The notes under the pieces: model-generated
The model's database searches: none
Told to the model about the DNA's origin: nothing
What the model saw: only the letters and a program-made list of their open reading frames with translations
DNA from: Pleomorphovibrio marinus
GTDB lineage: Bacteria > Bacteroidota > Bacteroidia > Cytophagales > Cyclobacteriaceae
Reading direction: 5' to 3'
Length of the DNA stretch: 64,000 nt
Assembly (NCBI RefSeq): GCF_003347495.1
Contig: NZ_QCXY01000002.1
Coordinates: 1 to 64,000 of the forward strand
Shown here: positions 23,857 to 31,626 of the stretch, piece after piece
Layout of the letters: each line of letters opens with the position of its first letter
Position numbering within the stretch: the first letter of the stretch is position 1
Made by a program: the position numbers and the translations under genes

Positions 23857-24449
23857 TTTTTGTTCAAGGCATCTACCAATTGCCGGTTCAGTTTCCTTTC
23901 CCTTTCCAGAGTGTTTCTGCGGTGTTGCTCAAATTCCTCTTGGATCTCCAAAAGCCGTTTTTCCGTTTCCGCCCTCACCACATGGCTCTTTTTAAACCTA
24001 AAATAGCTTATTACAAGTACCAAGACCAATAGAATGATAACACCCCAAACTAGGTTATTATAAACATTTTTGTGAATATAGGTGCCTAAAAAATAGAAGC
24101 TGTCGCGCTGCGCGATGGCATCCTCTCTTTCCTCATTGGCCCTGGACATATTCGCATTTAACTGCTCAATCTGGTTATTCTGCTCATTGAGCTTGTTTTG
24201 AATTTCGACAATTTGGTTCCGATAGGAATTAAGGCTGTCAGTAATGTTGGACTGAAGCTTGCTGAGGTGGGTCCTCCTTACCACTTTGTACTCCTGATAA
24301 TTAGTGGAGACAGTATTGATATAATCAAATTGACTTTCTATGGTGCCGCCATCTAACCCACTCTCCTGCGCAGTTCCTGTTTCCTGTGCTTTGGCTAAAA
24401 ATGAGATAAAAAAAGCACCGAAAAGTAGCATCACTTGAATCCTTCTCAT
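23853..24449 (-). CDS. membrane-anchored coiled-coil protein of unknown function
   Basis: A 198-residue protein with a cleavable signal peptide (FFISFLAKAQ), then a predicted coiled coil of about 60 residues rich in N, Q, E and R (about residues 60-115). One membrane segment follows (LVWGVIILLVLVLVISYFRF, about 133-152), then a charged C-terminal helix EEFEQHRRNTLERERKLNRQ. The family is conserved in Bacteroidota, and databases often label it tRNA (guanine-N1)-methyltransferase. No methyltransferase motif is visible, so I regard that label as wrong. It overlaps the nucleotidase gene by 4 bp. The real role is unknown; the architecture suggests a periplasmic scaffold. Confidence 0.72.
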   Translation of the reverse strand: MRRIQVMLLFGAFFISFLAKAQETGTAQESGLDGGTIESQFDYINTVSTNYQEYKVVRRTHLSKLQSNITDSLNSYRNQIVEIQNKLNEQNNQIEQLNANMSRANEEREDAIAQRDSFYFLGTYIHKNVYNNLVWGVIILLVLVLVISYFRFKKSHVVRAETEKRLLEIQEEFEQHRRNTLERERKLNRQLVDALNKK

Positions 24450-24577
24450 GGCTGTTTGTATTTTGTTTTAGGATGTTGCTTACTGAAAAGCTAGAAATTT
24501 TTTACAATAATAAGCATTCAGACCTAAAAATAGACAAGTCTAGATACGTAAAATAACAAAAATCGAATTTCTGCCGA

Positions 24578-24994
24578 TTATTCCTCCTTAAAGTCCATGG
24601 AAACGGAATTGATACAATACCTAATTCCGCCCCTATCGTCGGGTCCATCGGGAAAGCGGTGGCCCAGGTGACCCCCGCAATTGGCACAGAGGATTTCCTC
24701 TCTCACCATTCCGTGAGAATAGTCCATGCGAACCTCTATGGCCTCTGAAGATACCGGCTCTGTAAAACTCGGCCAGCCACAGCCACTGTCATATTTTGCG
24801 TGACTGTGAAAAATGGGGTTGCCACAGCCCCGGCATTCATAGATTCCCGTGGCCTTGTTCAAATAGTATTCCCCTGAATAGGGCCTCTCCGTACCATGCT
24901 CTCTCAATACGTGGTAGGCTTCAGGGTCAAGTTTTTTTTGCCATTCCTCCTCGGGTCGTACTATAGGATATTTCTTCTTTGTCTTTTCCTTCAT
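24578..24994 (-). CDS. msrB: peptide-methionine (R)-S-oxide reductase MsrB
   Basis: Reduces methionine-R-sulfoxide in oxidised proteins. The 138 residues show two zinc-binding CxxC pairs (CRGC near 54 and CANC near 99), the conserved YDSGCGWPSF (about 68-77), and the catalytic cysteine in GGIRYCINSVSM (about 120-131). HLGHRFPDGP is also conserved. There is no signal peptide, so it is cytoplasmic. It is a single-gene unit between the aminotransferase and the coiled-coil gene. Confidence 0.95.
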   Translation of the reverse strand: MKEKTKKKYPIVRPEEEWQKKLDPEAYHVLREHGTERPYSGEYYLNKATGIYECRGCGNPIFHSHAKYDSGCGWPSFTEPVSSEAIEVRMDYSHGMVREEILCANCGGHLGHRFPDGPDDRGGIRYCINSVSMDFKEE

Positions 24995-25044
24995 GCCTTT
25001 ATCGTCTTTTAGTAGCCATTATTTGTCATAACCCGCCCTGAATA

Positions 25045-25197
25045 TTATCGGGATTCGGGAAACTTGATTCGGGTAATCTCGCAATGATAATCCTTCTCCG
25101 GTGTGAAGGTCTCTTTATGCTCGAATTCATCTTCCTGTTTAGTGCATATATTAAGACCAATTCTCAGCCGAAAATGTTTATCCTTTTCCATGCACAT
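25045..25197 (-). CDS. small hypothetical protein overlapping the aminotransferase end
   Basis: A 50-codon frame starting ATGTGCATGG inside the last codons of the aminotransferase gene (20 bp overlap, different frame) and ending in FPESR-stop. The product is charged and soluble (MEKDKHFRLRIGLNICTKQ at the start). I do not recognise a family, and it could be a chance frame. The overlap with the upstream stop is compatible with translational coupling. Low confidence. Confidence 0.25.
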   Translation of the reverse strand: MCMEKDKHFRLRIGLNICTKQEDEFEHKETFTPEKDYHCEITRIKFPESR

Positions 25198-26377
25198 GTG
25201 CAATGGCTTCAAGGATGATTTCACAGGCTTTATCAATCTCCTCATTGGATATAGTTAGGGGAGGTGCGACCCGCATGGCATCGTCACAAAAGAGAAACCA
25301 ATCCGTGACCACACCTAGGGCTATCGCTCTGTCTATAATAGGTTTTAGTGTCTCAAATGACTCGAATGCCACTGCCATCATCAGCCCCTTATGCCTGATT
25401 TCCTTTATCATCGGATGAACGAGGTTTGAGATAAATCTTTTGCTTTTATCCGTTGCTTGCTCCACGAGTTGTTCCTCTTGCAAAATTTGTACGGTGGCAA
25501 GGGAGGCGGCTGCACTTACCGGGTGCCCACCGAAAGTGGTAATATGCCCCAATAGTGGATGGGTCTTTAAACCTGCCATAATTGATTTGTTGGCGATAAA
25601 GGCTCCAATGGGCATGCCCCCGCCCATTCCCTTGGCACAGACCAAGATGTCTGGAATCACCCCGAAATGCTCAAAGGCCCAGAATTTCCCGGTACGGCCA
25701 AAACCTGCTTGGATTTCATCCAGAATCAATAATGCACCATTCGCATCGCAAGCAGCCCTTAATGCTTCAAAATAGTCCTTGTCAGCCACTCTAATACCTG
25801 CCTCTCCTTGCACGGTTTCCACAATAACGGCAGCGGTGTTCTTGCTGATTTCCCCTAAATCATTGGGGTTGGCATACCGTATATGCTTAACCCCTGGAAG
25901 CAAGGGTCTGTAGGAGCGTTTGAAGATTTCATTGCCCCCTACTGAGAGTGCGCCCTGGGAGGACCCGTGATAGGCGTCCACACAAGAAATAATTTCTCGC
26001 CTATTGGTATGCCTTTTGGCAAGCTTTAGAGCTCCTTCCACCGCCTCACTTCCACTATTCACAAAATAAACGTTGTCCAATTGAGGTGGTAGGGTGTCGC
26101 ATAGGGCCTTTGCCAATAGGGTCTGGGGAGACTGCACAAACTCCCCGTAAACCATGAGATGCAGGTACCTATCAAGCTGACCCTGGATGGCCCCCATCAC
26201 TTTTGGATGCCTGTGCCCCACATTACTAACACCAATTCCTGAAATAAGGTCCACGTACTTTTCCCCATTGGGGCCATACATATACACACCCTCGGCCCTT
26301 TCCACTTCTATCATTAAAGGGAAATCCGTAGTCTGGGCTAGATGAGACATAAATAGCTGCCTGTGGTTCATAGTCAT
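25178..26377 (-). CDS. class III PLP-dependent aminotransferase
   Basis: A 399-residue fold-type I aminotransferase of the acetylornithine/ornithine/4-aminobutyrate group (PF00202). Visible features: YVDLISGIGVSNVGHRHP near the N-terminus, the cofactor loop VNSGSEAVEGALKLAKRHT, the ILDEIQAGFGRTGKFWAFEH segment with the PLP-contacting Asp, and the Schiff-base lysine in CAKGMGGGMPIGA (about residue 250). The substrate is not predictable; no arginine or GABA genes are adjacent. The gene starts 3 bp after the methyltransferase stop, so the two form an operon. A second ATG lies two codons in. Confidence 0.88.
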   Translation of the reverse strand: MTMNHRQLFMSHLAQTTDFPLMIEVERAEGVYMYGPNGEKYVDLISGIGVSNVGHRHPKVMGAIQGQLDRYLHLMVYGEFVQSPQTLLAKALCDTLPPQLDNVYFVNSGSEAVEGALKLAKRHTNRREIISCVDAYHGSSQGALSVGGNEIFKRSYRPLLPGVKHIRYANPNDLGEISKNTAAVIVETVQGEAGIRVADKDYFEALRAACDANGALLILDEIQAGFGRTGKFWAFEHFGVIPDILVCAKGMGGGMPIGAFIANKSIMAGLKTHPLLGHITTFGGHPVSAAASLATVQILQEEQLVEQATDKSKRFISNLVHPMIKEIRHKGLMMAVAFESFETLKPIIDRAIALGVVTDWFLFCDDAMRVAPPLTISNEEIDKACEIILEAIAHVHGKG

Positions 26378-26380
26378 ATG

Positions 26381-27259
26381 TTATTTCCAAAATCGGAGAA
26401 AGATGCCCAAGGGCAGTCTTTTACCGAAATTGTCGGTGAGATACAATTCCCCATGTTCCAACTGTTGTATGGAGGAAAAATGAGCCTTTACTAGGTTTTC
26501 TGCGATCATGGAGGAAAGGCTCAATGAATACATGTTCAGTACAAAAAAATGGCTATCTGGGGCTAAAAGTTCCGAACAGTCCTTGATTAGGGCATTGATT
26601 TGTTCTTCCAAAACCCATTTTTCCCCATTGGGACCCCTTCCATATGCTGGTGGATCCAGGATTATTCCCTGGTAGGTGTTGCCCCTTCTGAGTTCCCGCT
26701 TCACAAATTTCACGGCATCATCCACCACCCAGCGTATATTACTTTGGCCACTGTTTTCCATGTTTTCCCTGGCCCAGGTTACGACCGGCTTCACGGCGTC
26801 CAGGTGGGTAACCGTAGCACCTGAGGCATTGGCGGCCAGTGATGCAGCCCCGGTATAGGCGAAAAGGTTTAATACCTGGGAATCCCTACTTGATTGCTTA
26901 TGAATGAAATCCCAATTGACGGCTTGCTCGGGAAAGATGCCCACATGTTTAAAGGAAGTTAGGGCGAGTTTGAGACGCAAGTCAAGTCCATGTTGGTTTT
27001 TGTAGGAAATCTTCCATGAACTGGGTACTTTTTTGTTGAATTTCCAACTCCCCTTTTCGGGGTTGCCAGGCGCTTTTGCAAAAATGGCATGGGCTTTTTC
27101 TACCCATTGGTCATGAGGCAGGCTTTTGTCCCAAATGGCTTGTGGTTCTGGTCTTGCGACCACAACCTCTCCAAATCTCTCCAGTTTCTCGAACCCGCCG
27201 GTGTCCAGTAGTTCATAATCTTCCCAGGGCTCAGGGCTTAGGATGGTCTTTGCGTACAT
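26381..27259 (-). CDS. class I SAM-dependent RNA methyltransferase, RlmI/RlmK-like
   Basis: About 292 residues with a Rossmann methyltransferase domain related to COG1092 and PF10672. The SAM-binding motif is VLNLFAYTGAASLAANASGA, followed by an acidic VTHLDAVKP strand, and motif IV is ILDPPAYGRGPNGEKW. The N-terminal beta region AIWDKSLPHDQW resembles RlmI-type proteins, although there is no clear PUA domain. The likely substrate is rRNA, by family only. I took ATG at 27259 as the start because the preceding codons do not look conserved. A palindrome-rich dispersed repeat ends about 45 bp upstream. Confidence 0.8.
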   Translation of the reverse strand: MYAKTILSPEPWEDYELLDTGGFEKLERFGEVVVARPEPQAIWDKSLPHDQWVEKAHAIFAKAPGNPEKGSWKFNKKVPSSWKISYKNQHGLDLRLKLALTSFKHVGIFPEQAVNWDFIHKQSSRDSQVLNLFAYTGAASLAANASGATVTHLDAVKPVVTWARENMENSGQSNIRWVVDDAVKFVKRELRRGNTYQGIILDPPAYGRGPNGEKWVLEEQINALIKDCSELLAPDSHFFVLNMYSLSLSSMIAENLVKAHFSSIQQLEHGELYLTDNFGKRLPLGIFLRFWK

Positions 27260-27305
27260 GGGGCAAAAATACTCAATACCCTTCAAATAACTAAACGCCT
27301 TTCAT

Positions 27306-27471
27306 CTGTTTATAATTTCTTTTCAGCGGTCATATAGCCTGCCCCTGCCTGCCCCGAACTCGTTTCGGGGAACTTGTTTCGGGGGAATCTCGCAATCTAT
27401 AATCATCCCCCCCCCCCCCGGGTGTCGCTCGCGTCATGCCCTGACTGCCGTCAGGACAGGCTCGATTTCAT
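27306..27471 (-). repeat. palindrome-rich dispersed repeat, copy C
   Basis: Read on the minus strand it begins ATGAAATCGAGCC at 27471, ends ATTATAAACAG, and is followed by ATGAAAG. It is homologous to the tandem copies at 41365-41693. It contains the CCTGAC-GGCA-GTCAGG hairpin near its start and CCCCGAA-ACGAG-TTCGGGG near its end. Sub-terminal AGCCTGTCCTG and CAGGGGCAGGCT are near-inverse repeats. In the variable middle this copy has a run of 14 C/G (27407-27420). It carries no coding sequence and sits in the region upstream of the methyltransferase gene. The remaining bases 27260-27305 and 27472-27649 show nothing else. Confidence 0.75.
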
Positions 27472-27649
27472 CATAACCTAAATATTGTACCTTTTAGCTG
27501 TACAAGATCGGAATGAAATAAAATAACTTTTTGAAGTTCCTCAATTACATTTATTGCAAGGTAACCTATAGGTTGGCCCACCATTTATTGGAGACTTCGT
27601 CCATGGATTTTTCTTTTTACATTCCAAACTTTTCAAGTCTGCCCATTTT

Positions 27650-28396
27650 TCAAAGCGTGTCCCTAATTTCGGGTTCTGGAAGGAGACGATTTACCGTAGG
27701 TCCCACTACGATGATGGCTGGGGAAGTTAGACCAGCACCATTTACTTTTCCTACCATTTCACAAACCCTCCCTACCACTCTTTTTTCAGTCGATAGGGTC
27801 CCGTTTTGAATCACGGCAACCATCTCGGAGGATCCTCTGTGTTTTTCAAAGATTCCCATAATCTTGTCCAATTTTTTCATGCCCATTAAAATAACCACTG
27901 TTGCTGATGAAGATGCCGCAATGGTGAGGTCCCGTGTGAGGCTCCTGTCCTTCAAGGTGCCGGTGAGAACCCAAAAGCTTTTTGCTTGTTCCACATGGGT
28001 TAAGGGGATTCCAGCTAGACCGGGTACAGCAAATGGACTGCTGATTCCTGGAATATATTCACCTGGTATGCCATGGAGCGCTGCGTGGCACAACTCCTCA
28101 TGCCCCCTACCGAAAACCATTGGGTCCCCACCTTTTAGGCGAACCACATGAGCTGGTTTTTTGGCATAAGCTACAATCATCTCATTTATTGCATCCTGTT
28201 GTTGGTAATGCACCCCAGCCCTTTTACCTACAAATACTTTTTGCGAAGCGTCAGGGGCATGGCGGAGCAGCTCTTCATTTGCCAAGGCATCATATAGGAC
28301 TACATCGGCTTTTTCAAGGGCTTTTACGGCTTTGAGGGTAATTAAAAGGGGATCTCCCGGCCCGGCACCTACTACAGATAACTTTGGTTCGCACAT
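27650..28396 (-). CDS. cobA: uroporphyrinogen-III C-methyltransferase (SUMT)
   Basis: Transfers two methyl groups from SAM to uroporphyrinogen III, giving precorrin-2 for siroheme. The 248 residues carry the family signatures VVGAGPGDPLLITLKAVKAL (about 7-26), VVRLKGGDPMVFGRGHEE (about 83-100) and the ITSPA-like SPAIIVVG near the end. It is a stand-alone SUMT with no fused CysG oxidase/ferrochelatase domain. It is divergent from nirB, with 127 AT-rich bp between starts, so it most likely supplies siroheme for the nitrite reductase and is co-regulated with it. Confidence 0.92.
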   Translation of the reverse strand: MCEPKLSVVGAGPGDPLLITLKAVKALEKADVVLYDALANEELLRHAPDASQKVFVGKRAGVHYQQQDAINEMIVAYAKKPAHVVRLKGGDPMVFGRGHEELCHAALHGIPGEYIPGISSPFAVPGLAGIPLTHVEQAKSFWVLTGTLKDRSLTRDLTIAASSSATVVILMGMKKLDKIMGIFEKHRGSSEMVAVIQNGTLSTEKRVVGRVCEMVGKVNGAGLTSPAIIVVGPTVNRLLPEPEIRDTL

Positions 28397-28523
28397 ACCT
28401 TACTTGTTTTTCTACGTAAAATTATTAAAAATATACGTATAAATACTTATTTAATTAAAGAATTGTTGTAATTTAGCAATTGTAAACAGTAGTAATACTG
28501 CTTTTTATTTAAATTTAATACCA

Positions 28524-31037
28524 ATGACAACGAAGAAATCCCAGATTATAGTTGTAGGAAATGGAATGGTAGGGTATAAGTTTTGCGAAAAACTACGTAA
28601 TTCGGATACTGAGGACAGGTACCAGGTTACGGTGTTCGGAGAGGAGCCCTGGCCCGCATATGACAGGGTTCACTTAAGTAGTTACTTTACAAATACGGAT
28701 CCCCACAAACTTCAAATGGCACCCAGGTCATGGTATGCCGAGAATAAGGTTGAGTTAAGAACCAACGAACTAGTCACCCTTATCGACAAGGAAAACCGGG
28801 TAGTAGTTAACCACTTGGGGGAAAGTTTCCCCTATGACTACTTGGTATTGGCTACTGGATCTTCCGCCTTTGTCCCGCCGGTACCCGGTGTGGATAAGAA
28901 AGGGGTTTTTGTGTACAGAACCATGGAGGACCTGGAAGCCATCCTGGCATATGGCAAGAAAGTAAAGTCTGCTGCCGTGCTGGGGGGTGGGCTACTGGGT
29001 TTAGAAGCTGCAAAAGCGGTGATGGATATGGGGCTTGAAGCACATGTGGTGGAGCTGGCCCCCCGTCTGATGCCCAACCAACTGGACGAACAGGGTGCTG
29101 CCCTATTGCGATCAAAATTGGAGAGCTTGGGTATTGGCATTCACTTGGGAAAGATGACCAAGGAGATACAAGGAAATGGCAAACTGACGGGCTTGGCCTT
29201 TCAGGATGGATCTTTCCTTGAAACAGAAATGCTGGTGATCTCTGCGGGTATTAAACCCCGGGATGAGTTGGCAGCCAAAGCGGGGCTGGAGCTGGGAAAA
29301 AGAGGAGGGATCCTCGTCAACGATGCTTTGCAAACCACCGACAGGCATATTTACGCTATTGGGGAAGCCGCCGTTCACAGGGACAAGGTGTATGGTCTGG
29401 TGGCACCTGGCTATGAAATGGCCTCCCAAGTGGTGAACCAGTTGCTGGATAAGGAAACAAAGCCTTTTTTAGGATTTGACATGTCCACTAAATTAAAGCT
29501 GATTGGTGTGGAAGTGGGTAGTTTTGGTGATCCCTTTGGAACGTCCGAACCCTCGCATCCCATAAGTTTTGAGGATAAGGCCAAGGGACAATATAAAAGG
29601 ATTAACATTTCGGAAGATGGGAAGCGGCTCATTGGAGGGGTATTGGTAGGTGACAGTTCCTCTTTTGGCATGCTCCTTCAGATGACTCAGAACGGTATGC
29701 CCCTCCCTCCTTCCCCTGAGGATTTGATCTTAGGTGGCCGGGACGGAAAGTCCAATAACCCAATGGAAGGATTAGAGGCATTGCCGGAAGGCGCACAGAT
29801 TTGTTCCTGCGAAAACGTGACAAAGGGAGACATCTGCCAACATGTGGAAGATACAGCTTCAGGGGACCTAGGGCAGATCAAAAAATGCACCAAGGCAGGA
29901 ACAGGCTGCGGAGGCTGTTTGCCCATGATCAACGACCTCGCCAAGCACCAGCTCAAGAAAATGGGGAAAACGGTAAAGAATGTCATTTGCGAACATTTCC
30001 CTTATTCCCGTCAGGAGCTTTTTGACATTGTAAAAATCAAGGGCATCAAGAGTTATAACCAGTTGCTGGATGAATTTGGCGAGGGAGATGGCTGTGAGAT
30101 TTGCAAACCTGCAGTGGCCTCGATTTTAGCATCGGTTTGGAATGAGATGATTTTGAGACAGGATACTATCCAAGATACTAATGACCGGTTTTTGGCTAAT
30201 ATCCAAAAGGGTGGGACCTATTCGGTGGTTCCCAGGATTCCCGGTGGGGAAATAACCCCGGAAAAACTGATAGTGATCGGACAGGTAGCCCAGGAATATA
30301 ACTTATATACCAAAATCACCGGAGGACAAAGGATAGACATGTTTGGCGCAAGGGTAGACCAGTTGCCAGATATATGGGAAAAATTGATAGCTGCTGGTTT
30401 CGAAAGCGGACATGCCTATGGCAAATCCCTTCGAACAGTGAAGAGTTGTGTAGGGTCCACCTGGTGCAGATATGGCGTTCAGGATTCCGTCAGTTTTGCG
30501 ATTAGGGTAGAAGAAAGGTACCGGGGACTGCGTTCCCCGCATAAGTTGAAAGGTGGCGTTTCAGGCTGTATCAGGGAATGCGCGGAGGCACAGAGTAAGG
30601 ATTTTGGGGTTATTGCAACCGAAAAGGGCTGGAATATTTATGTAGGCGGTAATGGGGGATCGAAGCCCCAGCACGCAAAGCTATTGGTGAATGACGTGGA
30701 TACGGAGACCTGTATTCGCTACCTAGATAGGTTCCTGATGTTTTATATCAAGACTGCGGAGCCGCTGCAGCGCACCGCCACCTGGCTCAACAAACTGGAG
30801 GGGGGCTTGGACTACCTTAGGGATGTGGTGGTGAATGATTGTCTTGGTATTGGAAGGGAGTTGGAAAAGGAAATGGACTTTATGGTGACTACCTACTCTT
30901 GTGAGTGGAAAGAGGTCGTAAACAACCCGGAGCTGAGGGCCAAGTTTAAGCATTTCGTGAATGCCGAAGAGGAAGACCCCAATGTGCAATTTCAGCCGAT
31001 TAGGGGGCAAAAAATACCCGTGGACTGGAAATCCTAG
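28524..31037 (+). CDS. nirB: NAD(P)H-dependent nitrite reductase, large subunit
   Basis: Reduces nitrite to ammonium in the cytoplasm with NirD. The 837 residues show the full domain order. An FAD/NAD(P)-binding part comes first (VVGNGMVGYKFCE at about 10-22; AVLGGGLLGLEAAKA at about 152-166). BFD-like [2Fe-2S] segments follow (CSCENVTKGDIC, then CGGCLP, about 430-475). The sulfite/nitrite reductase half contains the siroheme/[4Fe-4S] cysteines in KSCVGSTWCRYG and VSGCIRECAEAQ (about 637-695). It is followed by nirD 57 bp downstream and by a NarXL-like pair. No nitrate reductase gene is present in the window. Confidence 0.95.
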   Translation: MTTKKSQIIVVGNGMVGYKFCEKLRNSDTEDRYQVTVFGEEPWPAYDRVHLSSYFTNTDPHKLQMAPRSWYAENKVELRTNELVTLIDKENRVVVNHLGESFPYDYLVLATGSSAFVPPVPGVDKKGVFVYRTMEDLEAILAYGKKVKSAAVLGGGLLGLEAAKAVMDMGLEAHVVELAPRLMPNQLDEQGAALLRSKLESLGIGIHLGKMTKEIQGNGKLTGLAFQDGSFLETEMLVISAGIKPRDELAAKAGLELGKRGGILVNDALQTTDRHIYAIGEAAVHRDKVYGLVAPGYEMASQVVNQLLDKETKPFLGFDMSTKLKLIGVEVGSFGDPFGTSEPSHPISFEDKAKGQYKRINISEDGKRLIGGVLVGDSSSFGMLLQMTQNGMPLPPSPEDLILGGRDGKSNNPMEGLEALPEGAQICSCENVTKGDICQHVEDTASGDLGQIKKCTKAGTGCGGCLPMINDLAKHQLKKMGKTVKNVICEHFPYSRQELFDIVKIKGIKSYNQLLDEFGEGDGCEICKPAVASILASVWNEMILRQDTIQDTNDRFLANIQKGGTYSVVPRIPGGEITPEKLIVIGQVAQEYNLYTKITGGQRIDMFGARVDQLPDIWEKLIAAGFESGHAYGKSLRTVKSCVGSTWCRYGVQDSVSFAIRVEERYRGLRSPHKLKGGVSGCIRECAEAQSKDFGVIATEKGWNIYVGGNGGSKPQHAKLLVNDVDTETCIRYLDRFLMFYIKTAEPLQRTATWLNKLEGGLDYLRDVVVNDCLGIGRELEKEMDFMVTTYSCEWKEVVNNPELRAKFKHFVNAEEEDPNVQFQPIRGQKIPVDWKS

Positions 31038-31094
31038 CCAAGCCCTTTACTGGTGATAATAAAGTTATTTGTTAAACGAATAGTAAAAACGATC

Positions 31095-31481
31095 ATGATT
31101 GACCTTTTAGAAAAATACCCCAAAGTAGTGGAAGATGAAGTGGTGTTTTGGTACAAGGCTGCTCCAGCATCTGCTTTTCCCGAAAATGGCGGCGCTTGTG
31201 TGAAGTACAAGGACCTTCAAATCGCAGTTTTCAATTTTTCCAGAAAGGGGGAATGGTATGCCTGCCAAAACCTTTGTCCCCACAGGATGCAAATGATACT
31301 AAGCCGTGGAATGATCGGCTCTAGTGGGGAAGAACCTAAAGTGGCCTGTCCCTTTCATAAAAAGACGTTCTCTTTAAAAACCGGAGAAAACCTAAATGGA
31401 GATACCTGTGCCATTACCACCTATCCCGTAAAGATTGAGGATGGGTATGTCTATGTGGGGTTTGACTCCGGTTATTCGTGA
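31095..31481 (+). CDS. nirD: nitrite reductase small subunit (Rieske type)
   Basis: A 128-residue Rieske-like partner of NirB. The N-terminal cysteine/histidine pair is in QNLCPHRMQMILSRG and the second in VACPFHKKTFSL. The canonical two-Cys/two-His ligand set is therefore present, unlike E. coli NirD, which has lost it. I chose the ATG at 31095 (MIDLLEKYPK); the longer frame from 31053 begins with a hydrophobic stretch that does not fit the family. It follows nirB directly and ends before a strong hairpin. Confidence 0.9.
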   Translation: MIDLLEKYPKVVEDEVVFWYKAAPASAFPENGGACVKYKDLQIAVFNFSRKGEWYACQNLCPHRMQMILSRGMIGSSGEEPKVACPFHKKTFSLKTGENLNGDTCAITTYPVKIEDGYVYVGFDSGYS

Positions 31482-31531
31482 AGACTTGTTGTTAGTGGTT
31501 AAAAAGAAAGTGAACTATGCTTTCTATAAAG

Positions 31532-31567
31532 AATAGCCTGTTTCTGAGTAGGGACAGGCTATTTAAC
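31532..31567 (+). terminator. hairpin after nirD
   Basis: AATAGCCTGT (31532-31541) and ACAGGCTATT (31554-31563) form a perfect 10 bp stem with a 12-base loop. The following T-run is weak (TAACTTTCC), so termination may be partial, leaving some read-through into the sensor kinase gene 60 bp downstream. Confidence 0.55.
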
Positions 31568-31626
31568 TTTCCCTGTTGTATATGCAGATATTTTGCGATA
31601 TTGAGTTTTTATGAATAGGAAAAACC

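Noticed and set aside
31053-31094. Upstream start for nirD
   Set aside because: It would add a hydrophobic, poorly matching N-terminus; the ATG at 31095 fits the family.
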